Source of the DNA: Schistosoma haematobium
Lineage: Eukaryota > Platyhelminthes > Trematoda > Strigeidida > Schistosomatidae
DNA length: 64,000 nt
Assembly: GCF_000699445.3 (NCBI RefSeq)
Contig: NC_067195.1
Coordinates: forward strand, 17,431,287-17,495,286
Direction of reading: 5' to 3'
Made by a program: the position numbers and the translations under genes. Within the stretch, counting starts at the first letter, position 1. Each line of letters begins with the position of its first letter. The notes beneath the pieces were generated by a model, which did not search any database, was not told where the DNA came from, and worked only from the letters and a program-made list of their open reading frames with translations. Positions 24,471 through 36,059 of the stretch are shown piece after piece.

Positions 24471-24639
24471 CTCAAGCTAATTAAGATGACTGAGGAGTCA
24501 ACTAGGGGAAATCAGAAACATGTAACTTCAATCAGAAATTAAGAATGTTGCCCCAACCGAGATATGGCCGTCTTCCGACATCACAGATGGTGAAGTGAGC
24601 TTGTAAGGCGTGACACTTTCTCGATATGATCGGAAACTC

Positions 24640-26151
24640 TACAAACTCTTGCTGTGTACCTGTGATTTTGATATTTTAGATTTGTTTATTAATGTAGATG
24701 GATTTTCTATTCCAAGGAGTTCCATTTAACATTTATCGCTGCCACAATGTTTAGTAACAGGTTCATGATAGTTATCTTTGAAGGAAATACTTAGCTGGCA
24801 GGAATATCTGCGGACACCAATTCTGAATTTAAAAATGACTGAAGTGGGTCTGCTCAGCATTAAGTTAAATAAATACATATCTATTAAGTTGGTTGCTGCA
24901 CCAATAACAGAACTCTAGAATGCTTGCTATCTTCACATTGATATTCTCATTACGTGGTTATTCTTAATACGCATCCTGAATTATATCAATGATAATTGGG
25001 AAACCTGACTTCCTATAATTGTGGATTACGAGGTCAACGTTCAAATAAGCTTCCTACTAACAGTTTAAGTAGTAGTAGTAGCAGTACATCTACGTAATAA
25101 TACTTATCTGTTTACTGATCAAATCGTTGCTGCTTACAATAACTAGGTTTATTAACAACTTCATTGGACAGAGAGCTACATAACACTACATAAATGGATA
25201 GTTAAAAGTCTCAAGTAAAGCAATGCATTCACTCTAATCCTCAAAATAGGGTTCAAATTACCTGTTAATACACGTCGGTCTACAGTATTCTGGTGACCGT
25301 CTGTTAAGTGGAGGTTAGTAGACACGGTTAAATTCCAGAGAAAATGACTTATAACATGATTCCACAGAATTACATTATGCACTGTAGAAACTAACTTCTG
25401 TGTATTGAGACAATGTGTTCAGAAGTAAACGTTTATATAAAAGAACCTGTGGTGCTTAACACAGATACATTAAATGCACATGACTGTATACTCGCTTACC
25501 ACTACTATCTCAGTCTATTTGTGTCCACTGAGCGATATTATACTTTGATCGTATATTACTGTCGTGCATGTCAGTTAATACAAGTACTTACATATATATT
25601 CAAAGACAGTGATCTTCAAGTCCCTACTTAATTCACTTATTCTCATCCATTCAGTATAAAGTTAGTGCATATGACAGAAATTAACATCAAAGTAGTGTAC
25701 TCTTCTTCGAAGTTTCTATTGACACATAGTTTGTATAAGCCTCCAATACGTAATCAAATCAAAGATTCCTAGAAAACTACTTAATGTGAACACGCAAACA
25801 TGATCTTGTCAGATCATGTATCAACTAACACAATGTATATCAGCACAGCCATAGTTTAAAGACCGATGTGTGGTAATTCCTTATTTTAATTACTGTTAGT
25901 TGGTTGAATATTTGTTGTATTTCGTGGTTTCTAGGTGCTCTCACATTTATGTAGTCTGTTGCAGCATCAAAACTACGAAATCATTTCGCAGAATATACCT
26001 TGTATGTAGCCGACAACTTTGCCTAATTGTTACTTCGTAACTTGATTTCGGAAACCTGTTGCTCTACAGAACCTCACTGCTCTCGTTAACAACTTCATTA
26101 CGTCCTGAAAACAATGTAATATCAGATTGAATGCAATGGTGTCGAAAGGAG
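24640..26151. other. Left part of the inverted-repeat spacer; nothing identified
   Basis: AT-rich sequence without a convincing ORF or a repeat shared with the rest of the window. A short AGT/AGC microsatellite-like run lies near 25070-25085. It is bounded on the right by the target-site duplication of the Gypsy element. Confidence 0.5.
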
Positions 26152-26155
26152 AACT
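26152..26155 (+). repeat. Target-site duplication AACT, left copy
   Basis: AACT immediately precedes TGTGG of the left LTR and is repeated at 31900-31903 directly after CCACA of the right LTR. This confirms the element borders and an integrase-mediated insertion. Confidence 0.85.
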
Positions 26156-26691
26156 TGTGGTGGACCAAGCAATATATAAACGCAAAAGTATCAACAAAGT
26201 TAATAGCAATCAATAGTAATATTAATATTTACAAGTTAAATGTTACAAATGCAATAACAAATTAGGGACGTTACTTAAATCGGCTAGTCGTTGCGTGTTC
26301 TGTTGAGTTTTGGTCTCAAAAATCCACAATTATAAATGCATAATAATTCCACCGAGGTAAATATGACGCCAATAAGTTTCTTTGATGTAGGATATAAAGG
26401 GAATGACACTGCAGTCTGAAATGAGGATAATATCCAGTTTAGAACGCAATTGACTTGGTGACGAGCGAGAATAGAACAATGGGTATGTGCGTAATAGTGT
26501 ATTTGTGAACAACCGAAAATGTGTGTCACGCTATGTTAGAATTACAACGGAAAAAGCGTTCAAGGTCGTTTACTAAAACAACACGTACAGTCATTTAATG
26601 ATAAATGTACATACAGTGAAAAATTGACAAAACAAATAGAAATAACATTGAAAACTATTTACAAAATAAGGTTGTAAGGTCTATCTCCACA
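26156..26691 (-). repeat. 3' LTR of the Gypsy element
   Basis: 536 bp, TGTGG...CCACA. Reading by eye against 31364-31899 I found a single substitution near the left end (CAAGCAATA versus CAAACAATA). Small open frames inside it occur twice simply because the LTR does. Confidence 0.92.
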
Positions 26692-26694
26692 TAG

Positions 26695-26705
26695 CTCCCC
26701 CCCAG
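26695..26705 (-). promoter_or_regulatory. Polypurine tract candidate
   Basis: The minus strand reads CTGGGGGGGAGC three bases before the 3' LTR. That is the expected position and composition for plus-strand DNA priming. Confidence 0.7.
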
Positions 26706-27205
26706 AGTGTCCGGAGGTAACACTGGTTACAATAACAATAATAAAAATTTTATACCAAAAAAAAATATTTACAATAATACCCAATTAACAATGTGGAGAT
26801 GCGTATGACATGTACGTTAATAATATACAGTGTGTTATTGCGTGAAAATAGCGGTGATGTGGCATAGCATGACAAACAAAAGTAATGAGAATACCGTCAT
26901 TTAAAAGCTTGGTTTGCTAACAATGATAATAATGTACAGAACTGTTACTGAACCCAAAAAAAAATGAACTGCTTATTTTTTTGTGTGTGTGTACAACAAA
27001 TGAATAATTAAATAGAGTTTACTCGTTTATTATTGTAACAAATTTTTTTATAAAAAAAATGTGACAAAACGAATAATTGTGGGAAAAAAATATGGTTAAT
27101 TATGTACACTGTAAAAAAAAAAGAAAAAAAATCATAGATTTTGTTGGGAAAAATCGGGTGAGTAAAATGGTATAGTACATCAGTAATTGTTTGTTTAGAT
27201 TTTTT
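26706..27205. other. Non-coding 3' region of the Gypsy element
   Basis: Lies between the pol stop codon and the polypurine tract. It is very A/T-rich with several poly-A and poly-T runs; no env-like frame is present. Confidence 0.7.
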
Positions 27206-30200
27206 TTATTCGGCGAAATGTACATAGCGTTTGGGTTTTTTTACAGCTCTGCCTGAGCGCGTTAAGCAAGTAGGTTTGATACTCAGTTTTTCTTCCATAT
27301 CTGCTGTAGCGGTGGTTGCTGGACGGGGTTGGTTCAGTGAAGTAGTATGTTCTTTGTCGTGCTGTGCTTCGTAGAAAGCAGGCTTTATTCTATCGATAGC
27401 AATAGTCTCTTTCTTTCCACACTTGTTGATTATGAAGTGTTTGGTCGTTCTTTTAATTACTTGATATGGTCCTTCATAAGGTTGTTTCAATGGCTTTTTA
27501 ACAGCATCAACTCGAACAAAGACAAATTTGCATGTTTCTAGATTTCTGTTGAGTTGTATTCGATTGTTATGTTCACGAGGCGGTATGGCTTTGATCTGTT
27601 GCATGGTCTGCAGCAGTTGGCTAGCAAAACGACTTGGGTCCGTTGGTGTTAAGGTGTTTGGGTCCACTAGTTGACCTGGTAATGTAAGGGTTGTACCGTA
27701 AACTAGCTCAGCGGCTGTACAACCTATATCTTCCTTTATAGTTGAACGGATACCCAGGAGTACAAGTGGTAATGCGTCACTCCATTTTGTCGTATCATCT
27801 TGTGCCATCAGCGAGCTTTTCAATTGGCGGTGAAATCTTTCGACCAAGCCGTTAGCTGCTGGGTGGTAGGCTGTTGTTTTGATGTGGTTCACGCCCAGAA
27901 GTCTTGTGAATTCCTGAAATAAGATAGACTGAAACTGGGGACCACGGTCGGTAGTGACGATAGAAGGTACTCCGTAATTTGCTATCCAACGGTCAAGGAA
28001 TACGCCGGCTACTGTTTCTGCAGAAGTATCAGCAATAGGGCATGCTATGGCCCATCTTGTGAACCTGTCCACCGCAGTGAGAATGTGCGTGAATGAATTA
28101 GATGGTGGCAATGGACCAACTGTGTCTAAGTGGATATGCTGAAAACGTTTTTCCGGCAGGGGATACTTGCCAACTGGACTGATCGTGTGCTTCTGAATCT
28201 TGCTGCGTTGACATTGTAGGCAGCTTCGCGTCCATCGTTTTATATCTGAATTGATTTTTGGCCACACAAAACGCTCAGTAACCAATTTGATTGTGGCTCT
28301 GATTCCTGGGTGAGAAAGGTCATGCAGTTGATGAAATACCTGTCGACGACATGCTAGAGGTACAAAAGGGCGATTGTTACCCGTTGAAACATCGCAAATG
28401 ATAGATGTATTTGAGAAAGGGATGGGTACTGGCTTAAGGTTCAAGTTAGACTTCTCCTGGCAGGCCTTCAAATCTGCATCGTCTACTTGTAGTTTTGCGA
28501 TGGTTTCTAGATCGATGTCTTGTTTGCGTAACAAGGTATTTACGTCCTTACGTGACAATGCGTCAGCTACGACGTTGGTGTGTCCTTTGACAAATTGGAT
28601 ATCTGTCGTAAACTGGGAGATGTAATCCAGTTGTCGTGCTTCGTGAGGTGACTGTCGGTCGTACGTTGTGTGGAATGAGTAACATAAAGGTTTGTGATCG
28701 GTCATGATGGTAAAAGTTCGTCCTTGTAGTAAAAAGTTAAAGTGTTTAACGGCTAAGTAGATAGCAAGTAACTCCCGTCCAAAGGTACTATAGCGTTCCT
28801 GGGCTGGTGACAATCTTTTGGAGGAAAACGCTATGGGGGTAGTCATATTGTTTACCTGTTGTTGTAATACTGCCCCGACGGCCTTTTGAGATGCATCGGT
28901 ACACAGAATTAAGTGGGTTGTGGGGTCAGTATTTAGATATTGTAGCATGGTGGCATTAGCTATCATCGACTTTGCTTTTTCAAACGCTGTTTTGGCATCA
29001 AGAGATAGGTTGAATGTTTGATTCTTCTCTCTCTTCGTACCTTTTTTGTCGGCTTTCAACAGATCGGTTAATGGCTGTAATACTTCAGCACAATGTGGTA
29101 AGAAACGGCGGTAAAAATTACACATACCGAGGAAGCGTCGTAATGACTTCACCGAGGTTGGTTCGGGATAATTGGTAATAGCTTCAACCTTTTCTGGGAG
29201 TGGTTTGATGCCTTGAGAGTCAATGTAATGTCCTAAAAACTCTAAGGCTGGGACTGAGAATATGCATTTCGAAGGATTGATGACGACGCCATGTTTTTTA
29301 AAGCGATCAAAAAAGGTCTGGACATGTTGGATATGCTCTTCTAAAGATGAGCTTGCAATGAGAACATCGTCGATGTATGCAAACACGAAATCAAGGCCTC
29401 TTGTTACGTTATCCATGAAGCGTTGGAATGTCTGCGCAGCGTTTTTTAATCCGAATGGCATCCTTAGAAACTCAAACAAACCAAAAGGTGTTATTATGGC
29501 TGTTTTCTCAATGTCTTCCGGTGCCATTGGAATTTGGTGATATGCTCGCACTAGGTCGAGCTTCGAGAAGATGCATTTACCATGTAAATTTAACGCGAAG
29601 TCATGTATATGTGGAATAGGATACCTATCCGGGATGGTTTGATTGTTTAATCGTCGATAGTCACCACACGGACGCCAATCTTGGTCCTTCTTTGGTACCA
29701 TGTGTAACGGCGAGGCCCAGGGGCTGTTGGATGGTCTGATAATACCAAGTTGCATCATATGTTCGAATTCTCTTTTAGCTACTTGCAACTTGCTTGGTGG
29801 TAATCTCCTCGCCCTGGCGCTAATAGGTGGTCCGGTGGTAGTGATATGGTGTTGTACCAGCTGTGGGTTACCTTCCTTTTGGTAATCTGATTTCGTAATG
29901 CACTGGTATTCTGTTAGAATGTCGTTGAAGTTGTTGTTCACAGGTTTCATTATTCGAACACCATGGATCTCGTTGTCGTTGGAGAGTGTACAATTTACCT
30001 GTAAACGTGTGTTTACGTCGATTAATCTCTTGTTGGTCATATCAACTAACAGGCTGTACGCACTAAGAAAATCGGCCCCGAGGATGGGTCGTTTGACTTG
30101 AGCAACTATGAATACCCATGTGAATCTTCTACGGAGCCCGAGATCTAATATAAGAGATTGTTCACCATAAGTTTTGATAACTGATTCGTTAGCCGCTACC

Positions 30201-30427
30201 AAGGACAATTTAGTGCTTGTCGTATGTTGTCTGCGTGAGAGATGGAGTGGGATGATGCTGATTTCTGCTCCCGTATCGACTAAAAAGTCTGAGCCAGAAA
30301 TACGATCCCTGATGTGGAAGAGGCGGCTGACATGTTGGCCAGTAACAGCTGCCGCTATTACTGTCTGGCCACTTCGTTTCCCTGATGGTCTGGCTTGCTT
30401 GCCGTGAAGTTGCACGGTTTTGTGCAA
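27206..30427 (-). CDS. pol: Gypsy Pol polyprotein: protease, RT, RNase H, integrase
   Basis: The open frame is about 1073 codons without interruption. Protease active site [10 protein letters not shown] is near residue 50 (DTG at 30269-30277). RT follows, with [18 protein letters not shown] and the catalytic [11 protein letters not shown] (YIDD at 29366-29377, residues 351-354). RNase H begins near [15 protein letters not shown]. Integrase has an HHCC finger ([22 protein letters not shown]) and the three acidic positions in [16 protein letters not shown] and [10 protein letters not shown]. No chromodomain is visible in the Arg/Lys-rich C-terminus. The frame has no ATG at its start; the TTG at 30425-30427 is only where the numbering begins. 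Expression must come from a -1 shift in gag, probably at 30376-30382, giving a Gag-Pol fusion. Confidence 0.95.
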   Translation of the reverse strand: MHKTVQLHGKQARPSGKRSGQTVIAAAVTGQHVSRLFHIRDRISGSDFLVDTGAEISIIPLHLSRRQHTTSTKLSLVAANESVIKTYGEQSLILDLGLRRRFTWVFIVAQVKRPILGADFLSAYSLLVDMTNKRLIDVNTRLQVNCTLSNDNEIHGVRIMKPVNNNFNDILTEYQCITKSDYQKEGNPQLVQHHITTTGPPISARARRLPPSKLQVAKREFEHMMQLGIIRPSNSPWASPLHMVPKKDQDWRPCGDYRRLNNQTIPDRYPIPHIHDFALNLHGKCIFSKLDLVRAYHQIPMAPEDIEKTAIITPFGLFEFLRMPFGLKNAAQTFQRFMDNVTRGLDFVFAYIDDVLIASSSLEEHIQHVQTFFDRFKKHGVVINPSKCIFSVPALEFLGHYIDSQGIKPLPEKVEAITNYPEPTSVKSLRRFLGMCNFYRRFLPHCAEVLQPLTDLLKADKKGTKREKNQTFNLSLDAKTAFEKAKSMIANATMLQYLNTDPTTHLILCTDASQKAVGAVLQQQVNNMTTPIAFSSKRLSPAQERYSTFGRELLAIYLAVKHFNFLLQGRTFTIMTDHKPLCYSFHTTYDRQSPHEARQLDYISQFTTDIQFVKGHTNVVADALSRKDVNTLLRKQDIDLETIAKLQVDDADLKACQEKSNLNLKPVPIPFSNTSIICDVSTGNNRPFVPLACRRQVFHQLHDLSHPGIRATIKLVTERFVWPKINSDIKRWTRSCLQCQRSKIQKHTISPVGKYPLPEKRFQHIHLDTVGPLPPSNSFTHILTAVDRFTRWAIACPIADTSAETVAGVFLDRWIANYGVPSIVTTDRGPQFQSILFQEFTRLLGVNHIKTTAYHPAANGLVERFHRQLKSSLMAQDDTTKWSDALPLVLLGIRSTIKEDIGCTAAELVYGTTLTLPGQLVDPNTLTPTDPSRFASQLLQTMQQIKAIPPREHNNRIQLNRNLETCKFVFVRVDAVKKPLKQPYEGPYQVIKRTTKHFIINKCGKKETIAIDRIKPAFYEAQHDKEHTTSLNQPRPATTATADMEEKLSIKPTCLTRSGRAVKKPKRYVHFAE

Positions 30428-31254
30428 CGACGTGCTTTCTCACCATAATTCGAATGATACCAACAAATTCCGGCTGCCCGCTTAGGTGACCTAAGACGAT
30501 GTCTGGATACTGATCTCCTTCTGGACCTAGATCTGGGGCGTCGAGAATGGATGGTGGAGATAATCGCCTGCAGTGATGCTAGCTGCCGTGTTAAGTGTGC
30601 CATTTGTTGCTGCATGTCAAGAGTAGGGTTCATAGCATCTCTACTAGCGGGTTGTACAGCGTTAATTCCCCGACTATCGGGATATATTTCTATTATCTTA
30701 TCGGCCATATCTGCTAAATCATCAAGACTGACAGTGGCTCCTGATACGCTGAGAATTTGTCTGACGCTATAAGGTAACCTTTGTGACCACATCTGCTCAA
30801 GTAATGCTTCGTCTAACTTGCATGAACCTGCTAGTTGTCTCATATGTCTAAGCAACTGTGAAGGTCTTTTGTCCCCTAACTCGCATGCGGTGAGTAGTTG
30901 CTGTAAGCGTTTTTCATCAGACTGCGAAGTACGGTGGATTACTGCGGCTTTTATTTTGTCATATGGGTCCGCTTCTGGTACGTTATCTATCAGGTCTCCG
31001 ACTTCTGCTGCCACTTCTATGGGTAATGCTCCAACGATGTATGCATATTTTGTCGCTTGCGAGCGTATACCTCTCGACAAAAATAATGCCTCAACCTGTG
31101 CAAACCAGATCCTGGGATTATTAACACCGTACATTGGTAATCTTAGTTCCGAGATAGCGTTGATTGAGTTTAAAACATTATCCTCTGGTTGTGGAGAGTT
31201 TAGAAGGTTGGCCGGTGAACTATCAATATCAATAAGTTCACCCGGAGAGTTCAT
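30358..31254 (-). CDS. gag: Gypsy Gag with CHCC zinc finger
   Basis: 298 residues from ATG at 31254, the first ATG after the 5' LTR. The N-terminal half contains a capsid-like helical region ([18 protein letters not shown], then [20 protein letters not shown]). A basic SR-rich stretch ([18 protein letters not shown]) precedes an unusual finger, [18 protein letters not shown]. This is the C-H-C-C arrangement that sets the CsRn1 group apart from the common CCHC knuckle. The last 70 bases overlap pol. Confidence 0.92.
   Translation of the reverse strand: MNSPGELIDIDSSPANLLNSPQPEDNVLNSINAISELRLPMYGVNNPRIWFAQVEALFLSRGIRSQATKYAYIVGALPIEVAAEVGDLIDNVPEADPYDKIKAAVIHRTSQSDEKRLQQLLTACELGDKRPSQLLRHMRQLAGSCKLDEALLEQMWSQRLPYSVRQILSVSGATVSLDDLADMADKIIEIYPDSRGINAVQPASRDAMNPTLDMQQQMAHLTRQLASLQAIISTIHSRRPRSRSRRRSVSRHRLRSPKRAAGICWYHSNYGEKARRCTKPCNFTASKPDHQGNEVARQ
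30376..30382 (-). promoter_or_regulatory. Slippery heptamer GGGAAAC for -1 frameshifting
   Basis: On the minus strand gag reads CAG GGA AAC, so the heptamer sits as G GGA AAC in the correct X XXY YYZ register, 16 bases before the gag stop. A one-base backward slip places ribosomes in the pol frame exactly. A downstream pseudoknot was not evaluated. Confidence 0.7.
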
Positions 31255-31343
31255 AATGACAAAAACAAAAATATGGTGTCGTGCCGATTATTAATAATAA
31301 AAAAATTATGTAGATATATATAGTAAATGTCGATAAAAAAATA

Positions 31344-31357
31344 ATCGAGGCTCACCA
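31344..31357 (-). promoter_or_regulatory. Primer-binding site candidate
   Basis: Six bases inside the 5' LTR the minus strand reads TGGTGAGCCTCG; the plus strand is therefore CGAGGCTCACCA, which has the form of a tRNA 3' end with CCA. CsRn1-group elements are known to prime from tRNA-Trp; I cannot confirm which schistosome tRNA matches. Confidence 0.5.
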
Positions 31358-31363
31358 AATAAT

Positions 31364-31899
31364 TGTGGTGGACCAAACAATATATAAACGCAAAAGTATC
31401 AACAAAGTTAATAGCAATCAATAGTAATATTAATATTTACAAGTTAAATGTTACAAATGCAATAACAAATTAGGGACGTTACTTAAATCGGCTAGTCGTT
31501 GCGTGTTCTGTTGAGTTTTGGTCTCAAAAATCCACAATTATAAATGCATAATAATTCCACCGAGGTAAATATGACGCCAATAAGTTTCTTTGATGTAGGA
31601 TATAAAGGGAATGACACTGCAGTCTGAAATGAGGATAATATCCAGTTTAGAACGCAATTGACTTGGTGACGAGCGAGAATAGAACAATGGGTATGTGCGT
31701 AATAGTGTATTTGTGAACAACCGAAAATGTGTGTCACGCTATGTTAGAATTACAACGGAAAAAGCGTTCAAGGTCGTTTACTAAAACAACACGTACAGTC
31801 ATTTAATGATAAATGTACATACAGTGAAAAATTGACAAAACAAATAGAAATAACATTGAAAACTATTTACAAAATAAGGTTGTAAGGTCTATCTCCACA
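31364..31899 (-). repeat. 5' LTR of the Gypsy element
   Basis: 536 bp, the promoter-bearing LTR for the minus-strand element. It is the same length as 26156-26691 with one noted substitution. The complement of its left end borders the primer-binding site. Confidence 0.92.
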
Positions 31900-31903
31900 A
31901 ACT
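31900..31903 (+). repeat. Target-site duplication AACT, right copy
   Basis: Pairs with 26152-26155 across the Gypsy element. Confidence 0.85.
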
Positions 31904-33650
31904 ACTGAAGACAATATGACAAGCAGCAAGTGCTGAGGGTAGGATGCATAATGACGGGTGATCACGCTTGTTAGATAGCCTACGTTTTTACACGGCGGGA
32001 AATTCTTCTTGAACCGAAAGAGTTCCGGTATTGCTATATTAAATGCAAAAACAGTGATTAAATGTTCATGGTTGACTGTGGAAGACCTTTTGAAGTAGAT
32101 ACAAGCGCTTTTGAATGCAACTATCGAACGTTTGTGATGTGCCATAACTCTGCCGTCATATCCTTCGGACATACATAAGAAAACGAACTCATACAGGTAA
32201 GGTCACTTAATTACAAAGTATAAAGCGCACAGGTAATCATGTTCTTAAACAGTAAGCTCGATGGCAGCTAGTTGACACAAATAACTCTCACAATAACACA
32301 GGGGATTGGATTCCAATATGAAGCACATATTTATGGATTGTACAAAAACAGAAGATTCACATACATCAGACTGCGGATGAATACAGTGAGAGGTAAGCGA
32401 TGGAATGCGACAGCATACTCGACAATTATTACTTAAGAAAGATTATTAACTAGGTAAGACTCCACTTCCCTCAAGGCCTATTTCGGTGTGACATTTGTTT
32501 TATAATACTATAATATATAATATTAAAGTTCATGAGTAACTGCTTGAGACACTTGGGAATAACCAAGTGCTCGCTTCATAGGTAATTGTTTCGTTATGAG
32601 AACTTACAAATACGTGAGAAGCGATTTCGTCAAACAGTAAATGAGATTTGTTATGCAAAATAATGCAAAATCTCATCAAATTTACAGAGGATCTGAGGCT
32701 CTACGTGTTCTTTGTTTGTATTACGCTTCTTCCAAAAACTTAAAACATTGAGTAAATTTGTTATATTTATATATAAATGATTCATTAAATAAATAAACGT
32801 CCATGTGTTCAGTATCGAACACAATGGTTATCAACCTGTACATTTTACACACATTTTCAGCTCCATACAGTAGAGCTGTCTTGTGTAACTCTGTTTGTAG
32901 CTCTTCTACGGTTACTGACGTTCTCAAATCCTGGTAAAGAAGGAGGATTGAGATTAGAGTCAGCAACCACAGCTCGTAGAAAACAACATTTCTAGTAAAC
33001 GTCTACTAGGATTTACAAACTGAACTTCGTGCAGTGTGTTAATTCCAACACGTATATAGAATATCAGTGTAACACGTGTAATCAGCAGTCACTACAAGGC
33101 GGAGAAGACCTGAAACCACAACACACAATGTTAAAAGAGAACTTCACACCAAGGTAGAACACGGAATGGAAGCCACGAGTCCTTTACTTGAAAATCGGAA
33201 TTCGCGGACCACATACAGAAAGAATGTCTAGTTTACAAAATAGTCTTGGGTCATCTTGCAAGTTCAGTGCACACAGAGCTCGCCCTTCTTCCAGAGCGTT
33301 CATCCTTGGTCGCCCTGTAATAAAAAGAAAACAGAATCCATTAACAACATCATACATGGTGAATCCAACCGAGTTACATCAGTCTGATGAGTCTCGTAAT
33401 GAATCTTACGGAAATGGGTTTGAAATTTAATTTGTATTTACGTAGGATTTAATGTTTATATTCGATTTACGTATCAGTGCTACCTATCGGTGGTTCATAC
33501 CATTCAAATTGTGGCCAAAGATTATGGGTAAAAAGGCTTTATGTTCTTCTGTGGACTGAAATACTTTTTTTATGTGTGAATCCACAATTGTGCCCGAAGC
33601 CAAGTAGTATGGCTACACGTTTTCTTAAAGAACTATAAGAGTCTGGCGGT
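31904..33650. other. Spacer sequence, no gene identified
   Basis: Two modest open frames are present: 32721-32966 minus, and 33188-33430 plus. The latter contains an incidental CTGATGAG. Neither shows a recognisable domain or splice context. A perfect short palindrome-rich stretch (TATTATAATATATAATATTA type) lies near 32505-32525. Confidence 0.4.
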
Positions 33651-33653
33651 GTT

Positions 33654-34830
33654 GTGACTTGGAATCAGAATAAAGACAACGGTGCATCACTTAAAGAATC
33701 CATGATTTTCCACAATTGTTTGGAAAATGATAAATTGGCGAATTGTGAATGTTTTGATTTGGGATATAAGGTTATGGTTTGCCATGGTATGCTTGAATGC
33801 GCTGAGAGGTATGAGCAAACTGCTGACAATATTATTGTTTGTTTAATATGTTTGGAAATCATGCTAGTACTGTTAATAATCTCAAGGTTGAAGATAACAA
33901 GAATATACAGCCCTATTGAGGAAGACCTAAGAATGTGTCTCAACAAAGTGATAACACCGAAAAGGTTGGAAGAGTTCTCAGTAAACAAAGACATCAGTAG
34001 CCTGACACTTTATTTGGGACTACATATTCATGTTTACGTTACCTTGTATGAGCTTCTATGGATGATGGAGCATCTTGTTAAGGGATTAATATTGCAGTTG
34101 TTTATGTTGACGACTCTGACGTCAAGGTTAACCGAGAAATACCCTATCCTGCAAAGTATTGGAATGGGTAAGGGAATAAGTGACATGTCTTTACAGATGG
34201 GACTGCTTAGGCTCGAGATGTTACATTGGACGCTATTAGACCTGATTCTAATCGTAGTATTTGAGGGGGGAGAGTTTGGAATACTTTATCGCCTAAAATG
34301 AATGTCAAGAAAGATGTGAAATCTCCGTTACAAATGTTGGATCCTTTCGTAGTACATGGATTATTATGTGTTGGTGGTCACCTTCGAAACATTTCCTGGC
34401 CTGAATCAAGAAACCCTTCTTTTATGTTGTCGGCGTACACGATTACGGATTCGATATTTCAGTATTATCAGAGGATAAGAGATGTTGCTACCCGGGCGAT
34501 AGCAACAATCCGAAAAAGGCTTTGGCTGTTACTTCTGAGAGAGAACTTAACAGGGCTCAGCAATACTAGATCTAACGAAAGGCATTCTAAGAGGTATAAG
34601 GAAGAGAATTATTTGGTGCAAGTATTTTGGAGATGTTTGTCTAAAGATTATGTTTCTCTGCTGTAATGTATATTTAAATGGAACACGAGAGTAAGTTGGT
34701 GATGTTATGTTCCGATTTCTTGGAGGAAGACAAATGGCTATTAGGTCCGGCAGAGAAAGAGATCCTTAGTAATGATAGACTGAGACCGATGGAGTTGAGG
34801 ACAAGGAAAGGGATTTTAGTAAGAGATATT
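33654..34830 (+). pseudogene. BEL/Pao retrotransposon pol remnant (pre-integrase/HHCC region)
   Basis: Two frames (33654-34301, then 34298-34666) carry decayed pol. The diagnostic stretch is LDPFVVHGLLCVGGHLRNIS followed by a WPES motif. It matches the conserved LDPF/LLRVGGRL segment before the integrase zinc finger in BEL/Pao elements such as schistosome Sinbad. The expected HHCC finger after ITDSIFQYY is destroyed by frameshifts. Sequence to about 34830 (FLEEDKWLL, RPMELRTRKG) looks like the C-terminal end of the same pol. Confidence 0.65.
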
Positions 34831-35329
34831 CAAAAACTGTCTTGAGGCTATAGATGCTAGGTAGCTACTCGGATCCCTAGGCGTACTGGTGTAAGTCCCA
34901 GGAATCACGAGATTGTTGGTATTTCGAATGTTTGTTGTTGATTTCTTTGATGCATCTAATTTGATTTGTGCTACTTATTTATTTGTCCGTGAATAGAGCC
35001 AAGGTTCTATTGGTCGGGAGTGTCACAGGAGAACTGAAGATATTTGACTGATTGAAACACCCGGTTTGTTTTTTGCTTCATGAGATCTACGGATGTAGTG
35101 TTGGAGTATCCAGCTAGTGGTATTTGGTCAAATCCTAGCTATGGTGGCTGTAATGTTGCTCGAATTATCTGGCCTTTCTAGTAGTCAGTACTTACGGGGC
35201 GCCGGTTTATTCAGTAAGTTAAATACTTATCGCCGTTCAGTGAAGCAACACCAATGTGATTTCGTCACCCAGATTAATTTGGTACTGTGTGGTATTGCAG
35301 CTTCCAAATGTCTGCCAATAAATAAATAA
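34831..35329 (+). other. Probable 3' end of the BEL/Pao remnant, possibly with LTR sequence
   Basis: A TGTCACAGG near 35016 could open an LTR, but I see no partner LTR. A 70-codon frame at 35117-35329 has no recognised domain. Confidence 0.25.
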
Positions 35330-35645
35330 AAATATAATATATCTCTTCAAGGGCAGGTACGCGCCATTTTTACAGGCATGATCTACAAATTAAAACATTT
35401 ATTGGTTCACAGTATGCATGTTAAACAAATGTAATCTATAAAAGTGAATATCAGTTTATTCCTTCAGATATACGGAGTAGTCTTCAAAATATTTTCCAAA
35501 GTGGCATCGCGTCCGTGTGACACACTAGGTCCAATATTGTGTTAGGATTTTGGTCATTCTAAGTACTTAAGCAATGCAACTTTTTAAGTTTATAGTTATT
35601 ATAAAGTAGACTTGTATAGCGCTTGGTGTGAACTATGACCCTTGG
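35330..35645 (+). repeat. Diverged copy of the 3'-anchored retroposon
   Basis: Shares GCGCCATTTTTACAGGCATG, AACATTTATTGGTTCAC and AAGTTTATAGTTATTATAAA with 47515-47792 and the two arm copies. It carries an internal segment (about 35415-35580) absent from them. AT-rich tail sequence lies at its left end. Confidence 0.6.
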
Positions 35646-35646
35646 A

Positions 35647-35868
35647 AGTCCGAGTTAGCATGTTATAGTTTGCCTTAGTAGAATAGCTAATCCAGAATAA
35701 AATTGGAAATATGGGTCTGAATGGTAAGCGTACGAGAACAACCTAAATATCGCAGATTGATTGACTTGTTCTCAAACATAAAGGGCCTGATGCAAGCAAA
35801 ATGTTCTGTCCCACAAACATGGGTGGATTGAGGTCATCGCTCTCAACATCAATCATTGCTGGCCAGTA
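35647..35868 (+). repeat. Dispersed repeat R2, first copy
   Basis: Matches 48150-48372 in direct orientation, from GTCCGAGTTAGCATGTTATA to the CATCAATCATTGCTGGCCAGTA end, at roughly 80-85% by eye. The family is not recognised. It stops about 20 bp before the inner border of the right arm. Confidence 0.65.
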
Positions 35869-36059
35869 TATAGGAAATCCACATGTTTTGAGTTTCCGAT
35901 CATATCGAGAAAGTGTCACGCCTTACAAGCTCACTTCACCATCTGTGATGTCGGAAGACGGCCATATCTCGGTTGGGGCAACATTCTTAATTTCTGATTG
36001 AAGTTACATGTTTCTGATTTCCCTAGTTGACTCCTCAGTCATCTTAATTAGCTTGAGAG

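Larger units (their letters stand above)
19185..24639 (+). repeat. Left arm of a 5.45-kb inverted repeat
   Basis: This arm is the reverse complement of 35890-41344; both are 5455 bp. The outer border is at ACGTGTTCTG (19185) and the inner border at CGGAAACTC (24639). I saw six differences. Two are substitutions: 19392 versus 41137, and 19851 versus 40678. Four are single-base homopolymer changes, near 20081, 23904-23907, 24393-24398 and 24505-24508. All broken frames inside are shared by both arms. The spacer is 11250 bp. Confidence 0.95.
26156..31899 (-). mobile_element. Complete CsRn1-type Ty3/Gypsy LTR retrotransposon
   Basis: The element is 5744 bp, oriented minus, with 536-bp LTRs at both ends that begin TGTGG and end CCACA. 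A primer-binding site candidate lies inside the 5' LTR (right end) and a polypurine tract inside the 3' LTR (left end). Gag and pol are uninterrupted and linked by a -1 frame change. Gag carries the CHCC finger typical of the CsRn1/Boudicca group of flatworm Gypsy elements. There is no env: the roughly 510 bp between the pol stop and the 3' LTR has no ORF. One LTR difference (G at 26168, A at the matching 31376) points to a very recent insertion. It may be mobile. Confidence 0.93.

Noticed and set aside
26284..26529. 81-codon minus-strand frame, repeated identically at 31492-31737
   Set aside because: It lies wholly inside the two LTRs and is duplicated only because they are; composition is not protein-like.
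30818..31294. 158-codon plus-strand frame
   Set aside because: It is the antisense shadow of the gag gene.
32505..32530. AT-only palindrome TATAATATATAATATTA
   Set aside because: Expected by chance in sequence this AT-rich; nothing around it suggests a function.
33385..33420. CTGATGAG followed by a small hairpin and GAAA, resembling a hammerhead ribozyme core
   Set aside because: Four unpaired bases separate CTGATGA from the hairpin, and no stems I or III or cleavage triplet can be drawn in the flanks.
33665..33994. 109-codon minus-strand frame
   Set aside because: Antisense to the BEL/Pao pol remnant, which has recognisable motifs on the plus strand.
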